Source of the DNA: Clostridiales bacterium
GTDB lineage: Bacteria; Bacillota; Clostridia; Oscillospirales; Acutalibacteraceae
Assembly: GCA_019422525.1 (NCBI GenBank)
Contig: JAHZDE010000002.1
Span: forward strand, 186,001 to 250,000
Reading direction: 5' to 3'
DNA: 64,000 nt
Under the pieces are notes generated by a model. The model was not told the origin of the DNA. It ran no database searches and saw only the letters and a list, made by a program, of their open reading frames with translations. Numbering within the stretch: the first letter of the stretch is position 1; each line of letters begins with the position of its first letter. The translations under genes were made by a program, and so were the position numbers. Shown here piece after piece: positions 53,201 through 61,149 of the stretch.

Positions 53201-55318
53201 GGCTCTCAGTTGACCGAGGTTGTAAGTGCTTCCAGCCAGTATGGCACTGCCCGTCAGCGCTATGGCGTTCTGACTCTGAGCGATCTGCCCAAGAATGCAG
53301 AAGTTACCGTTTATGAGTCTGCTGATGCTAATAAGCCTATTCTGCACTCTAACCGCGCAGAAGACGGTACAGTAACTATTTCCGGCGTACCGCTGAATCC
53401 CGCAGGTGGAACCGTTTATTATGAAGTCAATGTGTCCGGCAGACCGACTTCCGAGCGGTTTACCGTAGCATATGACGACCCGATGGCTTTGACCGCAGAC
53501 CTGAGCGGCCTGCAGGAACTGATTGACCGCTGCGAAGTGAAGACTGAAGAAGACAGCACTTCCGCAACCTGGCCGGCATTTAATGAAGCCCTGACCGCAG
53601 CAAAGGCTGTTGAGGCAGGCGTTGACACCGCAACTGCAGAGGCAGCTCGTGCTGCATTGGCAGAAGCATATGCAAACCTGCGCGGCAAGGCTGATACCCA
53701 GCGCGTCAGCGAGCTGGCAGAAGAATATGCAGCAAAATATGCAGAAGAAAACTACACGGCATCCAGCTATACCCGCTTTATGGAGCAGGTAGAAGCAGTG
53801 AGAGCCATGGTGAAATCTGGAGACGTGGATCGTCTGCAGGTAGAAAAGGCAGAAGTTGCTCTGGATGAATCTGTGCGTGGCTTGGTAGAAAATAGCGGAG
53901 CAACCGTAACAAGTGTAAGTGTTGATCCTGCAAATGTCGCATTGGGACGCGGCGCAACTCAGAAGTTTACAGCAGCCGTAACCGGTGAGAATGATCCCAC
54001 TCAGTCCGTGACTTGGAAGGTGGAAGGCGCTGAGAGTGCTAAGACCAGCATCAAGGCAGACGGCACCTTGAAGATTTCTGTGGAAGAAACCGCCAAGACC
54101 CTGACTGTAACTGCGACCTCCAAGCTGGATGAAACTAAGTCCGCAAGTGCAACGGTAACCGTAACAGACGAAATTGTTGCACCTGATATTACCGTTACTA
54201 TCGATCCCGCCGAGTTGGTAGTAGATGCTAACCCCGGCCAGAAGGGTCAGTTTACCGCCATCGTGGAAGGCGCCGAAGATGAGACCGTTACTTGGAATAT
54301 TTCCGGCAACACCAGCGATGAGACCCTGATTACCAATGGTCAGCTGTTCCTGGGAACCGATGAGACCGCAACCGAGATGACCGTAACTGCAACCTCCAAC
54401 GAGAACCCCGATTGTGTAGGAACGGCAAAAGTTATCGTATCCCGTCCGAACAAAACCTTGCTGAAAGCAACTTATGAGTATGCAAAGGATCTGAGCACAG
54501 AAGGCGTGACCGACAGTGCAAAGAAGTTCTTTACAGATGCACTGGCCAAGGCAGCAGAAGTCCTGGAAAACAGTGCAGCTACCCAGGAAGAAGTAGATAC
54601 TGCATGGGATAACCTGCTGGAAGGCATCTGGGGTCTGGGCATTGTCCAGGGCGACAAGACGATGCTGGAGCAGCTGATTATCAAGGCAGACGCTATGATC
54701 CCGAATAAGGATCAGTATGTACAGGATAATTGGGAGAGCCTGGTAGAAGCTTTGGAAAATGGCAAGGCTATGATGGACAACGGAGATGCATTGGATGAAG
54801 ACATCCAGCCGGTATCCGATGCCCTGCTGAAGGCGATTTTGGCCCAGCGTTATAAGGCCAACAAGGCCAACCTGGAAGCCCTGATTAACAAGGCAGCAGC
54901 CATTGATCTGAGCAAATACAGCGCAGAAAGCGTAACCATGTTCCGCAGTGCCCTGTATGCTGCAAACCTGGTGTTGGCAGATGAGAGCCTGAGCGTAGAC
55001 GATCAGGATGTAGTAGACGGAGCAGTAAGAGATCTGACGGCAGCCATTGAGAATCTGAGCACGAACGATGAAGTGACAGATCCTGATGACAGCAGCAAGC
55101 CCGACGATACCACAAAACCGGGCGATACTTCGAAGCCCGATGGCGGAAATACATCTTCCGGCAATGTGGATAACAGCAGCAATGAGAAGCCCGCAGAAGG
55201 CACTCAGACCGAGTCTCCGACCACTGCTGATGATGTAACTCCTATCCTGCTGTTCGCTGTAGTGATGACTGTTGCAGGCGCTGGCGTATATCTCTTCCGT
55301 CGCCGTCTGTGCAAGTAA
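50210..55318 (+). CDS. Secreted cell-wall-type GH85 endo-beta-N-acetylglucosaminidase, copy 1
   Basis: A 1702-residue surface enzyme expected to cut the GlcNAc-GlcNAc bond of N-glycans. Signal peptide 1-32 (KKRILACLLAGALTV, cleaved after ASA). The GH85 domain (about 35-420) starts LGYWPEPLPVANQF; FDGYIFNAESG holds the catalytic Asn224 and Glu226 pair. A beta-sandwich (about 425-590) and a Fn3-like part follow, then an F5/8-type C (CBM32-like) domain (about 693-850, ALGQPAVSS to IYEFQVY). Further on come beta-repeats (about 870-1085), FIVAR-like helical repeats (about 1090-1230 and 1414-1620), Ig-like Big2-type domains (about 1237-1410), an Asp/Ser/Lys-rich linker, and ESPTTADD plus membrane segment plus FRRRLCK. 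The ending is a non-LPxTG wall anchor. It has its own promoter and terminator. Confidence 0.9.
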   Translation: MKHMKKRILACLLAGALTVSTFATAGAPVASAAGATLGYWPEPLPVANQFYYQNESLQPYGSCFQIDELKKWSPDNDPDARYNRGAVELRDRWMGPNVNPLASRDATVMPLAMANARASEAPSQGGDGDFVYAFNYFQYVDTFNFWGGSSGEGPIAIPSPELIDSAHRNGSRVTGTIFLPWGDSTFGNQFVSEMLEKDANGNYIAADKLIEIAQYYGFDGYIFNAESGTGIPGFKDFLAYIQRNKPDDFTISWYNGSGSVSSSSIQSWMQDGDTRITDEWWLDMGGSSEYSVNGSVAAAQETGVSQWNLHSTWEYWPMSGLASTKGGDYHTRLDENGMLKISLGILAPTVTLTQASSSDDFINVQDSKLWVGPTFDPSSTYRPTNEFCGFASLIADQTPVIGTDFVTNFTTGNGYKFYENGVATGKEDGWYNRSLTDVLPTWRWIIDSEGEKLSAKIDFDDAWWGGTSMKVYGNMDADKSNHIKLYSAQLDITDNTEFEIVYKTPVSGVNMELGLCFGDDYSDENFKFYPVEVTSNGEWNTAKVDLSGDAGKRAIAISLRFNAPEGVSDYSMNVGRMAFTTNDKAPATVSDVTLDEVIYPDDETMQARIYWDDADDAFLYMIHRVLPDGKREFVGATPSDAFYLGEYSRLDNEDAATFEITPYTENGVAGTATTFSIAWPDVAADSFDHIPAMGENLALGQPAVSSVGCVADGPVDKINDGVIPNSKWCSTFPYGYAVIDLGEEKDISRWVVYHANARGAGEGVDMNTVAFDFQYAPDDGQPLLTGDDDASRNRVKNMQFTVADSVTGNKQNVTDRNLDKPIKARYIKLNVTDSDNSAWSAIRIYEFQVYEEPGVLSVSAPSVPLARNVTVHNNEGATDTVVVDNVGMLYTSGSYGDKNGVFSENTGVVKLYDSLTAEEPIAQVKATQPDESYKQRSVGIAQFENLNLNPEGGRLFYEILDESGGEVLHSARYSVEYAPETGDTIAEPKAELKGSIRGSQLTEVVSASSQYGTARQRYGVLTLSDLPKNAEVTVYESADANKPILHSNRAEDGTVTISGVPLNPAGGTVYYEVNVSGRPTSERFTVAYDDPMALTADLSGLQELIDRCEVKTEEDSTSATWPAFNEALTAAKAVEAGVDTATAEAARAALAEAYANLRGKADTQRVSELAEEYAAKYAEENYTASSYTRFMEQVEAVRAMVKSGDVDRLQVEKAEVALDESVRGLVENSGATVTSVSVDPANVALGRGATQKFTAAVTGENDPTQSVTWKVEGAESAKTSIKADGTLKISVEETAKTLTVTATSKLDETKSASATVTVTDEIVAPDITVTIDPAELVVDANPGQKGQFTAIVEGAEDETVTWNISGNTSDETLITNGQLFLGTDETATEMTVTATSNENPDCVGTAKVIVSRPNKTLLKATYEYAKDLSTEGVTDSAKKFFTDALAKAAEVLENSAATQEEVDTAWDNLLEGIWGLGIVQGDKTMLEQLIIKADAMIPNKDQYVQDNWESLVEALENGKAMMDNGDALDEDIQPVSDALLKAILAQRYKANKANLEALINKAAAIDLSKYSAESVTMFRSALYAANLVLADESLSVDDQDVVDGAVRDLTAAIENLSTNDEVTDPDDSSKPDDTTKPGDTSKPDGGNTSSGNVDNSSNEKPAEGTQTESPTTADDVTPILLFAVVMTVAGAGVYLFRRRLCK
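54299..54594 (+). repeat. Identical tract 1, GH85 copy 1 (mate 59785-60080)
   Basis: By direct comparison, 296 bases here match 59785-60080 base for base, at a constant offset of 5,486. The tract spans the Big2-like domain end and the start of the FIVAR repeats. Flanking sequence is divergent at silent sites. Confidence 0.95.
54869..55260 (+). repeat. Identical tract 2, GH85 copy 1 (mate 60355-60746)
   Basis: 392 bases match 60355-60746 exactly at the same 5,486 offset, covering the last FIVAR repeat, the linker and the anchor motif, up to the final membrane helix. Confidence 0.95.
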
Positions 55319-55363
55319 TGAAGTTGCAACGATAATTTATCGTAAAGTCTTTAGTTTGTATGA

Positions 55364-55400
55364 AAAATACGGCTGTTCATATGGACAGCCGTATTTTTCT
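55364..55400 (+). terminator. Terminator of GH85 copy 1
   Basis: The arms AAATACGGCTGTT / GGACAGCCGTATTT are followed by TTCTTT, 45 bases after the stop, so the second copy probably needs its own promoter. Confidence 0.87.
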
Positions 55401-55479
55401 TTATATTTCTTTATTTATTCAAAATGATTAAAACAGAAAATGAAAAAGCTAAAAATAACTTTTTAAAAAAAGCTATATT

Positions 55480-55710
55480 AAAATATAAATAAAAAGTCCA
55501 CGTTCTATTTGTATAAAAAGTAGATAATAGTTTGAAATATAATGTTTGTTTACTGCTAAATATAGTTTATTATATAGTTTTTTATTTTGACTTGTGCTTA
55601 AATGTAAACAAGAGAAATTGAGGAATTTCAATTTGGAGTTTTGAAAATTTTTTAGGCATTTTACAAATTGATTCCTCCATGCACTTTGTTGTTGAGAAAG
55701 GAATGTAAAC
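55480..55710 (+). promoter_or_regulatory. AT-rich upstream module of the second GH85 gene
   Basis: It resembles the leader of copy 1 around 50000-50070: GTATAA, then ATAATGTTTGTTTACT, TAAATATAGTTTATTATAT in order. A candidate TTTACT / TATATA pair with 16-base spacing recurs. The start is preceded by GAAAGGAATG. The gap 55319-55710 contains no ORF I trust. Confidence 0.5.
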
Positions 55711-58700
55711 ATGAGACACATGAAAAAGCGCATTCTCGCCTGCTTGCTGGCAGGCGCGTTGACTGTGAGCTCTTTTGCCACAGCAGGCGCCCCCATTGCA
55801 TCCGCGGCGGGAGCAACTTTGGGCTATTGGCCCGAGCCACTTCCAGTAGGCAATCAGTGGTACTACCAAAATGAAAGCTTGCAGCCTTATGGTTCCTGCT
55901 TCCAGATTGACGAACTGAAGAAGTGGAGCCCGGACAATGACCCGGATGCCCGTTACAATCGCGGCGCTGTCGAACTTCGCGATCGCTGGATGGGTCCCAA
56001 TGTAAACCCGCTGGCCTCTCGTGATGCCAAAGTTATGCCGCTGGCTATGTCTAATGCTCGCGCCAGTGAAGCTCCGTCTCAGGGTGCCGATGATGACTTT
56101 GTCTATGCATTCAACTATTTCCAGTATGTTGACATCTTTAACTTCTGGGGTGGCTCTTCTTCCGAAGGCCCGATTGCAATTCCTTCTCCCGAAGTGATTG
56201 ACTCTGCACACCGCAATGGTGTTCCGGCCACCGGTACTATTTTCCTGCCTTGGGGCGATGGTGCTTATGGTAACCAGTTTGTTTCCGAAATGCTGGAAAA
56301 GGACGCCAACGGCAACTACATCGCAGCAGACAAACTGATTGAAATTGCTCAGTACTATGGATTCGACGGATATATCTTCAACGCGGAGTCCGGTACTGGT
56401 GTGGCAGGCTTTAAAGATTTCCTGGAGTATATTCAGAGAAATAAGCCGGATAACTTTACGATTACCTGGTATAATGGTTCCGGTTCTCTGGGAACTGGCA
56501 GCATCCAGAGCTGGATGCAGGACGGCGATACCCGCGTCACTGATGAATGGTGGCTGGATATGGGCGGCGGCGGCAATGTGGACGGTACAATTGCAGCTGC
56601 ACAGCAAATGGGCGTTGATCCTTGGAACATCCATTCTACTTGGGAAAACTGGCCTATGACTGGTTCCGCTAAAGGCGGCAGCTATCAGACCCGTTTGGAT
56701 AAAAACGGAATTTTGAAATGCTCTCTGGGTATCTTAGGACCTACTGCCAGCTTGCAGCAGGCTTCCAGCTCCGATGACTTTATCAATGTGCAGGATTCCA
56801 AACTGTGGGTTGGACCTACGTTTGATCCTTCTTCTACTTATCGTCCGCAAAATGAATTCTGCGGTTTCGCAAGTATGGTGGCAGACAAGACCCCTGTTAT
56901 CGGCACTGATTTTGTCACCAACTTTACTACCGGTAATGGTTACAAGTTCTATGAGAACGGCGTTGTCACCGGTAAAGATGACGGCTGGTACAACCGCTCT
57001 TTGACCGATGTCCTGCCTACCTGGCGTTGGATTATCGATTCTGAAGGCGAAAAGCTGTCTGCAAAGATTGACTTTGACGATGCATGGTGGGGCGGCACCT
57101 CTATGAAGGTGTATGGCAACATGGATGCCAATAAGCCTAACCATATCAAGCTGTATAGTGCTCAGTTGGATATTACTGAGACCAGTAAGTTCAGCTTCAC
57201 CTACAAGGCTCCCAAGGCTGGCGTAAACGTGGAACTGGGCCTGTGCTATGGCGATGACTATTCCGATGAGAACTTTAAGTTCTATCCCATTGAGACTACC
57301 GCAGGCGAGGGCTGGAATACCGCAACGGTAGACCTGTCCGGCGATGCTGGCAAGCGTGCTATTGCAATTTCCCTGCGTTACACTGCACCGGAAGGTGTTA
57401 CCGATTATTCCATGAACGTAGGCCGTATGGCATTCACCACCAATGATAAGGCTCCCGCAAACGTTTCCAACGTGACACTGGACGAGGTGATTTATCCCAA
57501 CGATGTAGAGCTGGAAGCTCGCGTGTACTGGGAAAAGGCCGATGATGCCTTTGTGTACATGATTCACCGTGTATTGCCTGATGGCAAGCGTGAATTTGTG
57601 GGCGCAACTCCCAGCGATGCCCTGTATCTGGGTAAGTTTGAGCGTATCGGCGATGAAGCAGCCGCAACCTTTGAGATTACTCCTTATACCGAGAATGGTG
57701 TAGCAGGTACCTCCACTTCCTTCTCTATTGCATGGAAGAATATGCCGGAAAATTCCTTTGATCGCATTCCCGAAACCGGCGAAAACCTGGCTCTGAAAAA
57801 ACCTGCTGTTTCCAGTGCATCTTGGGAAGATGTAACCGTTGACAAGGTAAACGACGGCGTAATTCCCAATAGTAAATGGTGCGATACTTCCGGACGCGGC
57901 TATGCCGTAATTGATCTGGGCGAAGAGAAAGAGATTTCCAGATGGGTCGTATATCATGCAAACTGCCGCGGCGCAGGCGAGAGCGTGGATATGAATACCG
58001 TTGATTTCGACTTCCAGTATGCTCCCGATGATGGATTGCCCATGCTGACCGGCGATGATTCCGAAAGCAGAGCAAGAGTAAAGAATATTCAATTTACAGT
58101 AGCAGACCGTGTAACCGGCAATAAGCAGAATGTTACTGACCGCAACCTGTCTGAGCCTATCAAGGCCCGTTACATCAAGCTGAATGTTACCAAGAGCGAT
58201 AACAGTGCATGGCATGCAATCCGCGTTTATGAATTTGAAGTGTATGAAGAGCCCGGCGTTCTGTCCGTGTCCGCACCTTCCGTACCGCTGGCACGGAGTG
58301 TGACCGTTCACAACAACGAAGGCGCAACGGATACGGTTGTAGTTGACAATGTGGGTATGCTGTATACCTCCGGTTCTTATGGTGATAAGAACGGTGTCTT
58401 CAGTGAGAATACCGGTGTTGTCAAACTGTATGACAGCCTGACTGCTGAAGAACCCATTGCACAGGTAAAGGCAACTCAGCCTAACGAATCCTACAAGCAG
58501 CGTTCTATGGGTATTGCCCAGTTTGAAAACCTCAACCTGAACCCGGAAGGCGGCCGCCTGTTCTATGAGATTCTGGACGAATCCGGCGGAGAAATTCTCC
58601 ACAGTGCTCGTTACAGTGTAGAATACGCACCGGAGACCGGCGAAGCCATCACCAAGCCGACTACCGATCTGAAGGGCACTGTCCGTGGCTTCCAGTTGAC

Positions 58701-60804
58701 CGAAGCTGTAAATCCTGGCAAACAGTATGGCACTGCCCGTCAGCGTTATGGCATTTTGACTCTGAGCAACCTGCCTGAAAATGCAGAAGTTACCGTTTAC
58801 GAGTCCGCTGACGCTATCCATCCGATTCTCTTCTCCAATCCTGCTGTGAATGGTACCACTAAGGTTTCTGGTGTACCGCTGAATCCCGCAGGCGGAACCC
58901 TTTATTACGAAGTCAATGTGTCCGGCAGACCGACCTCCGAGAGGTTTACCTTGGACTATGCTGACCCGATGACTTTGACCGCAGACCTGAGCGGCCTGCA
59001 GGAACTGATTGACCGCTGCGAAGTGAATACCGAAGAAGACAGCACTTCCGCAACCTGGCCGGCATTTAACGAAGCTCTGACCGCAGCAAAGGCTGTTAAA
59101 GCAGGCGTTGACACAGCTACCGCAGAAGCAGCTCGTGCTACTCTTGCAAAAGCATATGCAGACCTGCGTGGTAAGGCTGATACCCAGCGCTTGGGCGAGC
59201 TGGTAGAAGAATTCTCCACAAAATATGCTGAGAAAAATTATACCGCATCCAGCTATACCAAGTTCAAGGCTGAACTGAACAAGTGCAGCGCTATGATCAA
59301 AGCCGATGATTCCAATGAATTTGAAGTAGAACAAGCCCGCATTGCACTGGAAGCTGCTGTTCGCGGACTGGTAGAGAATACCGGCGCAACAGTTACCGAA
59401 GTGACCATTGACCCGAAGAATGTAGAACTGGGTAAGGGTGCAAGCCAGCCCTTTACTGCAACCGTTATTGGCGAAGGCGATCCCACTCAGTCCGTAACTT
59501 GGAAGGTGGAAGGCGCTGAGAGCTCCAAGACCAGTATCAATGAAGAGGGTAAATTGAAGGTTTCCATGGAAGAGACCGCCAAGACCCTGACTGTAACCGC
59601 AACCTCCAAGCTGGATGAAACTAAGTCTGCAAGTGCAACGGTAACCGTAACAGACGAAATTGTTGTACCTGATATTACTGTCACCATCGATCCCGCCGAG
59701 CTGGTAGTGAATGCCAACCCCGGCCAGAAGGGTCAGTTTACCGCTATCGTGGAAGGTGCTGACGATGAAACCGTTACTTGGAGCATTTCCGGCAACACCA
59801 GCGATGAGACCCTGATTACCAATGGTCAGCTGTTCCTGGGAACCGATGAGACCGCAACCGAGATGACCGTAACTGCAACCTCCAACGAGAACCCCGATTG
59901 TGTAGGAACGGCAAAAGTTATCGTATCCCGTCCGAACAAAACCTTGCTGAAAGCAACTTATGAGTATGCAAAGGATCTGAGCACAGAAGGCGTGACCGAC
60001 AGTGCAAAGAAGTTCTTTACAGATGCACTGGCCAAGGCAGCAGAAGTCCTGGAAAACAGTGCAGCTACCCAGGAAGAAGTGGATACTGCATGGAATAACC
60101 TGCTGGAAGGCATCTGGGGTCTGGGCATTGTCCAAGGCGACAAGACGATGCTGGAGCAGCTGATTAACAAGGCAGACGCTATGATTCCGAATAAGGATCA
60201 GTATGTACAGGAAAATTGGGAGAGCCTGGTGGAAGCTCTGAAAAATGGCAAGGCTATGATGGACAACGGAGATGCGTTGGATGAAGATATCCAGCCGGTA
60301 TCCGATGCACTGCTGAAAGCTATTATGGCCCAGCGTTATAAGGCAAACAAGGCTAACCTGGAAGCCCTGATTAACAAGGCAGCAGCCATTGATCTGAGCA
60401 AATACAGCGCAGAAAGCGTAACCATGTTCCGCAGTGCCCTGTATGCTGCAAACCTGGTGTTGGCAGATGAGAGCCTGAGCGTAGACGATCAGGATGTAGT
60501 AGACGGAGCAGTAAGAGATCTGACGGCAGCCATTGAGAATCTGAGCACGAACGATGAAGTGACAGATCCTGATGACAGCAGCAAGCCCGACGATACCACA
60601 AAACCGGGCGATACTTCGAAGCCCGATGGCGGAAATACATCTTCCGGCAATGTGGATAACAGCAGCAATGAGAAGCCCGCAGAAGGCACTCAGACCGAGT
60701 CTCCGACCACTGCTGATGATGTAACTCCTATCCTGCTGTTCGCTGTGATGATGACCGTTGCAGGCGCTGGTGTATATCTCTTCCGTCGCCGTCTGTGCAA
60801 GTAA
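55711..60804 (+). CDS. Secreted cell-wall-type GH85 endo-beta-N-acetylglucosaminidase, copy 2
   Basis: A 1697-residue paralogue of the preceding gene with the same architecture: signal peptide 1-32 (ASA cut), GH85 domain with FDGYIFNAESG (Asn224, Glu226), Fn3-like and F5/8-type C domains, FIVAR and Big2-like repeats, acidic linker, ESPTTADD, membrane helix and FRRRLCK. It differs in the GH85 loops near the substrate (for example the GGGGNVDGT region replaces GGSSEYSVNGS) and in the repeats around residues 1040-1240, so it may prefer a different glycan. The 3' third shares long identical tracts with copy 1. The same ribosome-site style and upstream AT-rich module precede it. A terminator follows. 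Confidence 0.9.
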   Translation: MRHMKKRILACLLAGALTVSSFATAGAPIASAAGATLGYWPEPLPVGNQWYYQNESLQPYGSCFQIDELKKWSPDNDPDARYNRGAVELRDRWMGPNVNPLASRDAKVMPLAMSNARASEAPSQGADDDFVYAFNYFQYVDIFNFWGGSSSEGPIAIPSPEVIDSAHRNGVPATGTIFLPWGDGAYGNQFVSEMLEKDANGNYIAADKLIEIAQYYGFDGYIFNAESGTGVAGFKDFLEYIQRNKPDNFTITWYNGSGSLGTGSIQSWMQDGDTRVTDEWWLDMGGGGNVDGTIAAAQQMGVDPWNIHSTWENWPMTGSAKGGSYQTRLDKNGILKCSLGILGPTASLQQASSSDDFINVQDSKLWVGPTFDPSSTYRPQNEFCGFASMVADKTPVIGTDFVTNFTTGNGYKFYENGVVTGKDDGWYNRSLTDVLPTWRWIIDSEGEKLSAKIDFDDAWWGGTSMKVYGNMDANKPNHIKLYSAQLDITETSKFSFTYKAPKAGVNVELGLCYGDDYSDENFKFYPIETTAGEGWNTATVDLSGDAGKRAIAISLRYTAPEGVTDYSMNVGRMAFTTNDKAPANVSNVTLDEVIYPNDVELEARVYWEKADDAFVYMIHRVLPDGKREFVGATPSDALYLGKFERIGDEAAATFEITPYTENGVAGTSTSFSIAWKNMPENSFDRIPETGENLALKKPAVSSASWEDVTVDKVNDGVIPNSKWCDTSGRGYAVIDLGEEKEISRWVVYHANCRGAGESVDMNTVDFDFQYAPDDGLPMLTGDDSESRARVKNIQFTVADRVTGNKQNVTDRNLSEPIKARYIKLNVTKSDNSAWHAIRVYEFEVYEEPGVLSVSAPSVPLARSVTVHNNEGATDTVVVDNVGMLYTSGSYGDKNGVFSENTGVVKLYDSLTAEEPIAQVKATQPNESYKQRSMGIAQFENLNLNPEGGRLFYEILDESGGEILHSARYSVEYAPETGEAITKPTTDLKGTVRGFQLTEAVNPGKQYGTARQRYGILTLSNLPENAEVTVYESADAIHPILFSNPAVNGTTKVSGVPLNPAGGTLYYEVNVSGRPTSERFTLDYADPMTLTADLSGLQELIDRCEVNTEEDSTSATWPAFNEALTAAKAVKAGVDTATAEAARATLAKAYADLRGKADTQRLGELVEEFSTKYAEKNYTASSYTKFKAELNKCSAMIKADDSNEFEVEQARIALEAAVRGLVENTGATVTEVTIDPKNVELGKGASQPFTATVIGEGDPTQSVTWKVEGAESSKTSINEEGKLKVSMEETAKTLTVTATSKLDETKSASATVTVTDEIVVPDITVTIDPAELVVNANPGQKGQFTAIVEGADDETVTWSISGNTSDETLITNGQLFLGTDETATEMTVTATSNENPDCVGTAKVIVSRPNKTLLKATYEYAKDLSTEGVTDSAKKFFTDALAKAAEVLENSAATQEEVDTAWNNLLEGIWGLGIVQGDKTMLEQLINKADAMIPNKDQYVQENWESLVEALKNGKAMMDNGDALDEDIQPVSDALLKAIMAQRYKANKANLEALINKAAAIDLSKYSAESVTMFRSALYAANLVLADESLSVDDQDVVDGAVRDLTAAIENLSTNDEVTDPDDSSKPDDTTKPGDTSKPDGGNTSSGNVDNSSNEKPAEGTQTESPTTADDVTPILLFAVMMTVAGAGVYLFRRRLCK
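59785..60080 (+). repeat. Identical tract 1, GH85 copy 2 (mate 54299-54594)
   Basis: Base-identical to copy 1 over 296 bases; ends where AAGTA becomes AAGTG. Confidence 0.95.
60355..60746 (+). repeat. Identical tract 2, GH85 copy 2 (mate 54869-55260)
   Basis: Base-identical to copy 1 over 392 bases; ends where the copies differ in the membrane-helix codons (GTA GTG versus GTG ATG). Confidence 0.95.
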
Positions 60805-60860
60805 TTTCAATCATAAGAGTCTTCTCCTTTAAGACATTGTTTTAAATAACCCTGAAAAGC

Positions 60861-60910
60861 AGAATTCCCCTGTCCAGTATTTTGGGCAGGGGAATTCTGT
60901 TGTTCTTTTG
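60861..60910 (+). terminator. Terminator of GH85 copy 2
   Basis: The arms AGAATTCCCCTGTCC / GGGCAGGGGAATTCT are followed by GTTGTTCTTTT, 57 bases after the stop. The gap 60805-61149 holds this and the permease terminator; nothing else is seen. Confidence 0.85.
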
Positions 60911-61101
60911 CTTGGAGATATATGTCATGGCTTCAGTAGTTCCTCAAAAGAGGAATAAAAGTAAAGATAAAAAGAGCGTAACTATGGATCATTGTAAGGG
61001 AAAGAGCATCTTTTAAAGTTGTTTTATACCTATTTATTTACAAAGCAGAGGAGTCAGTAAAGAGCTATACGTAATTCCATTTATCAATGGAATTTTGGCA
61101 A

Positions 61102-61135
61102 TAAAAATCCCCTGTACAAGGCTGCACAGGGGATT
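61102..61135 (-). terminator. Terminator of the NCS2 permease gene
   Basis: The arms AATCCCCTGT / ACAGGGGATT with a 10-base loop, then TTTTATTG on the minus strand. Confidence 0.85.
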
Positions 61136-61149
61136 TAAAAGTTAGTAGG

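Noticed and set aside
49956..55796. Small antisense peptides with similar ends (LYKKPYLIVKKHYVLNK and LYNKLYLAVNKHYISN) upstream of both GH85 genes
   Set aside because: They fall in AT-rich leaders without ribosome sites; the likeness is explained by the duplicated upstream DNA.
56734..60810. 1358-codon open frame antisense to GH85 copy 2 (and a 945-codon one at 50510-53347 opposite copy 1)
   Set aside because: They lie wholly inside strongly supported secreted enzymes on the other strand, have no ribosome site, and their Cys/Ile/Gln-rich composition reflects the sense strand's codon bias. Their mutual similarity follows from the gene duplication.
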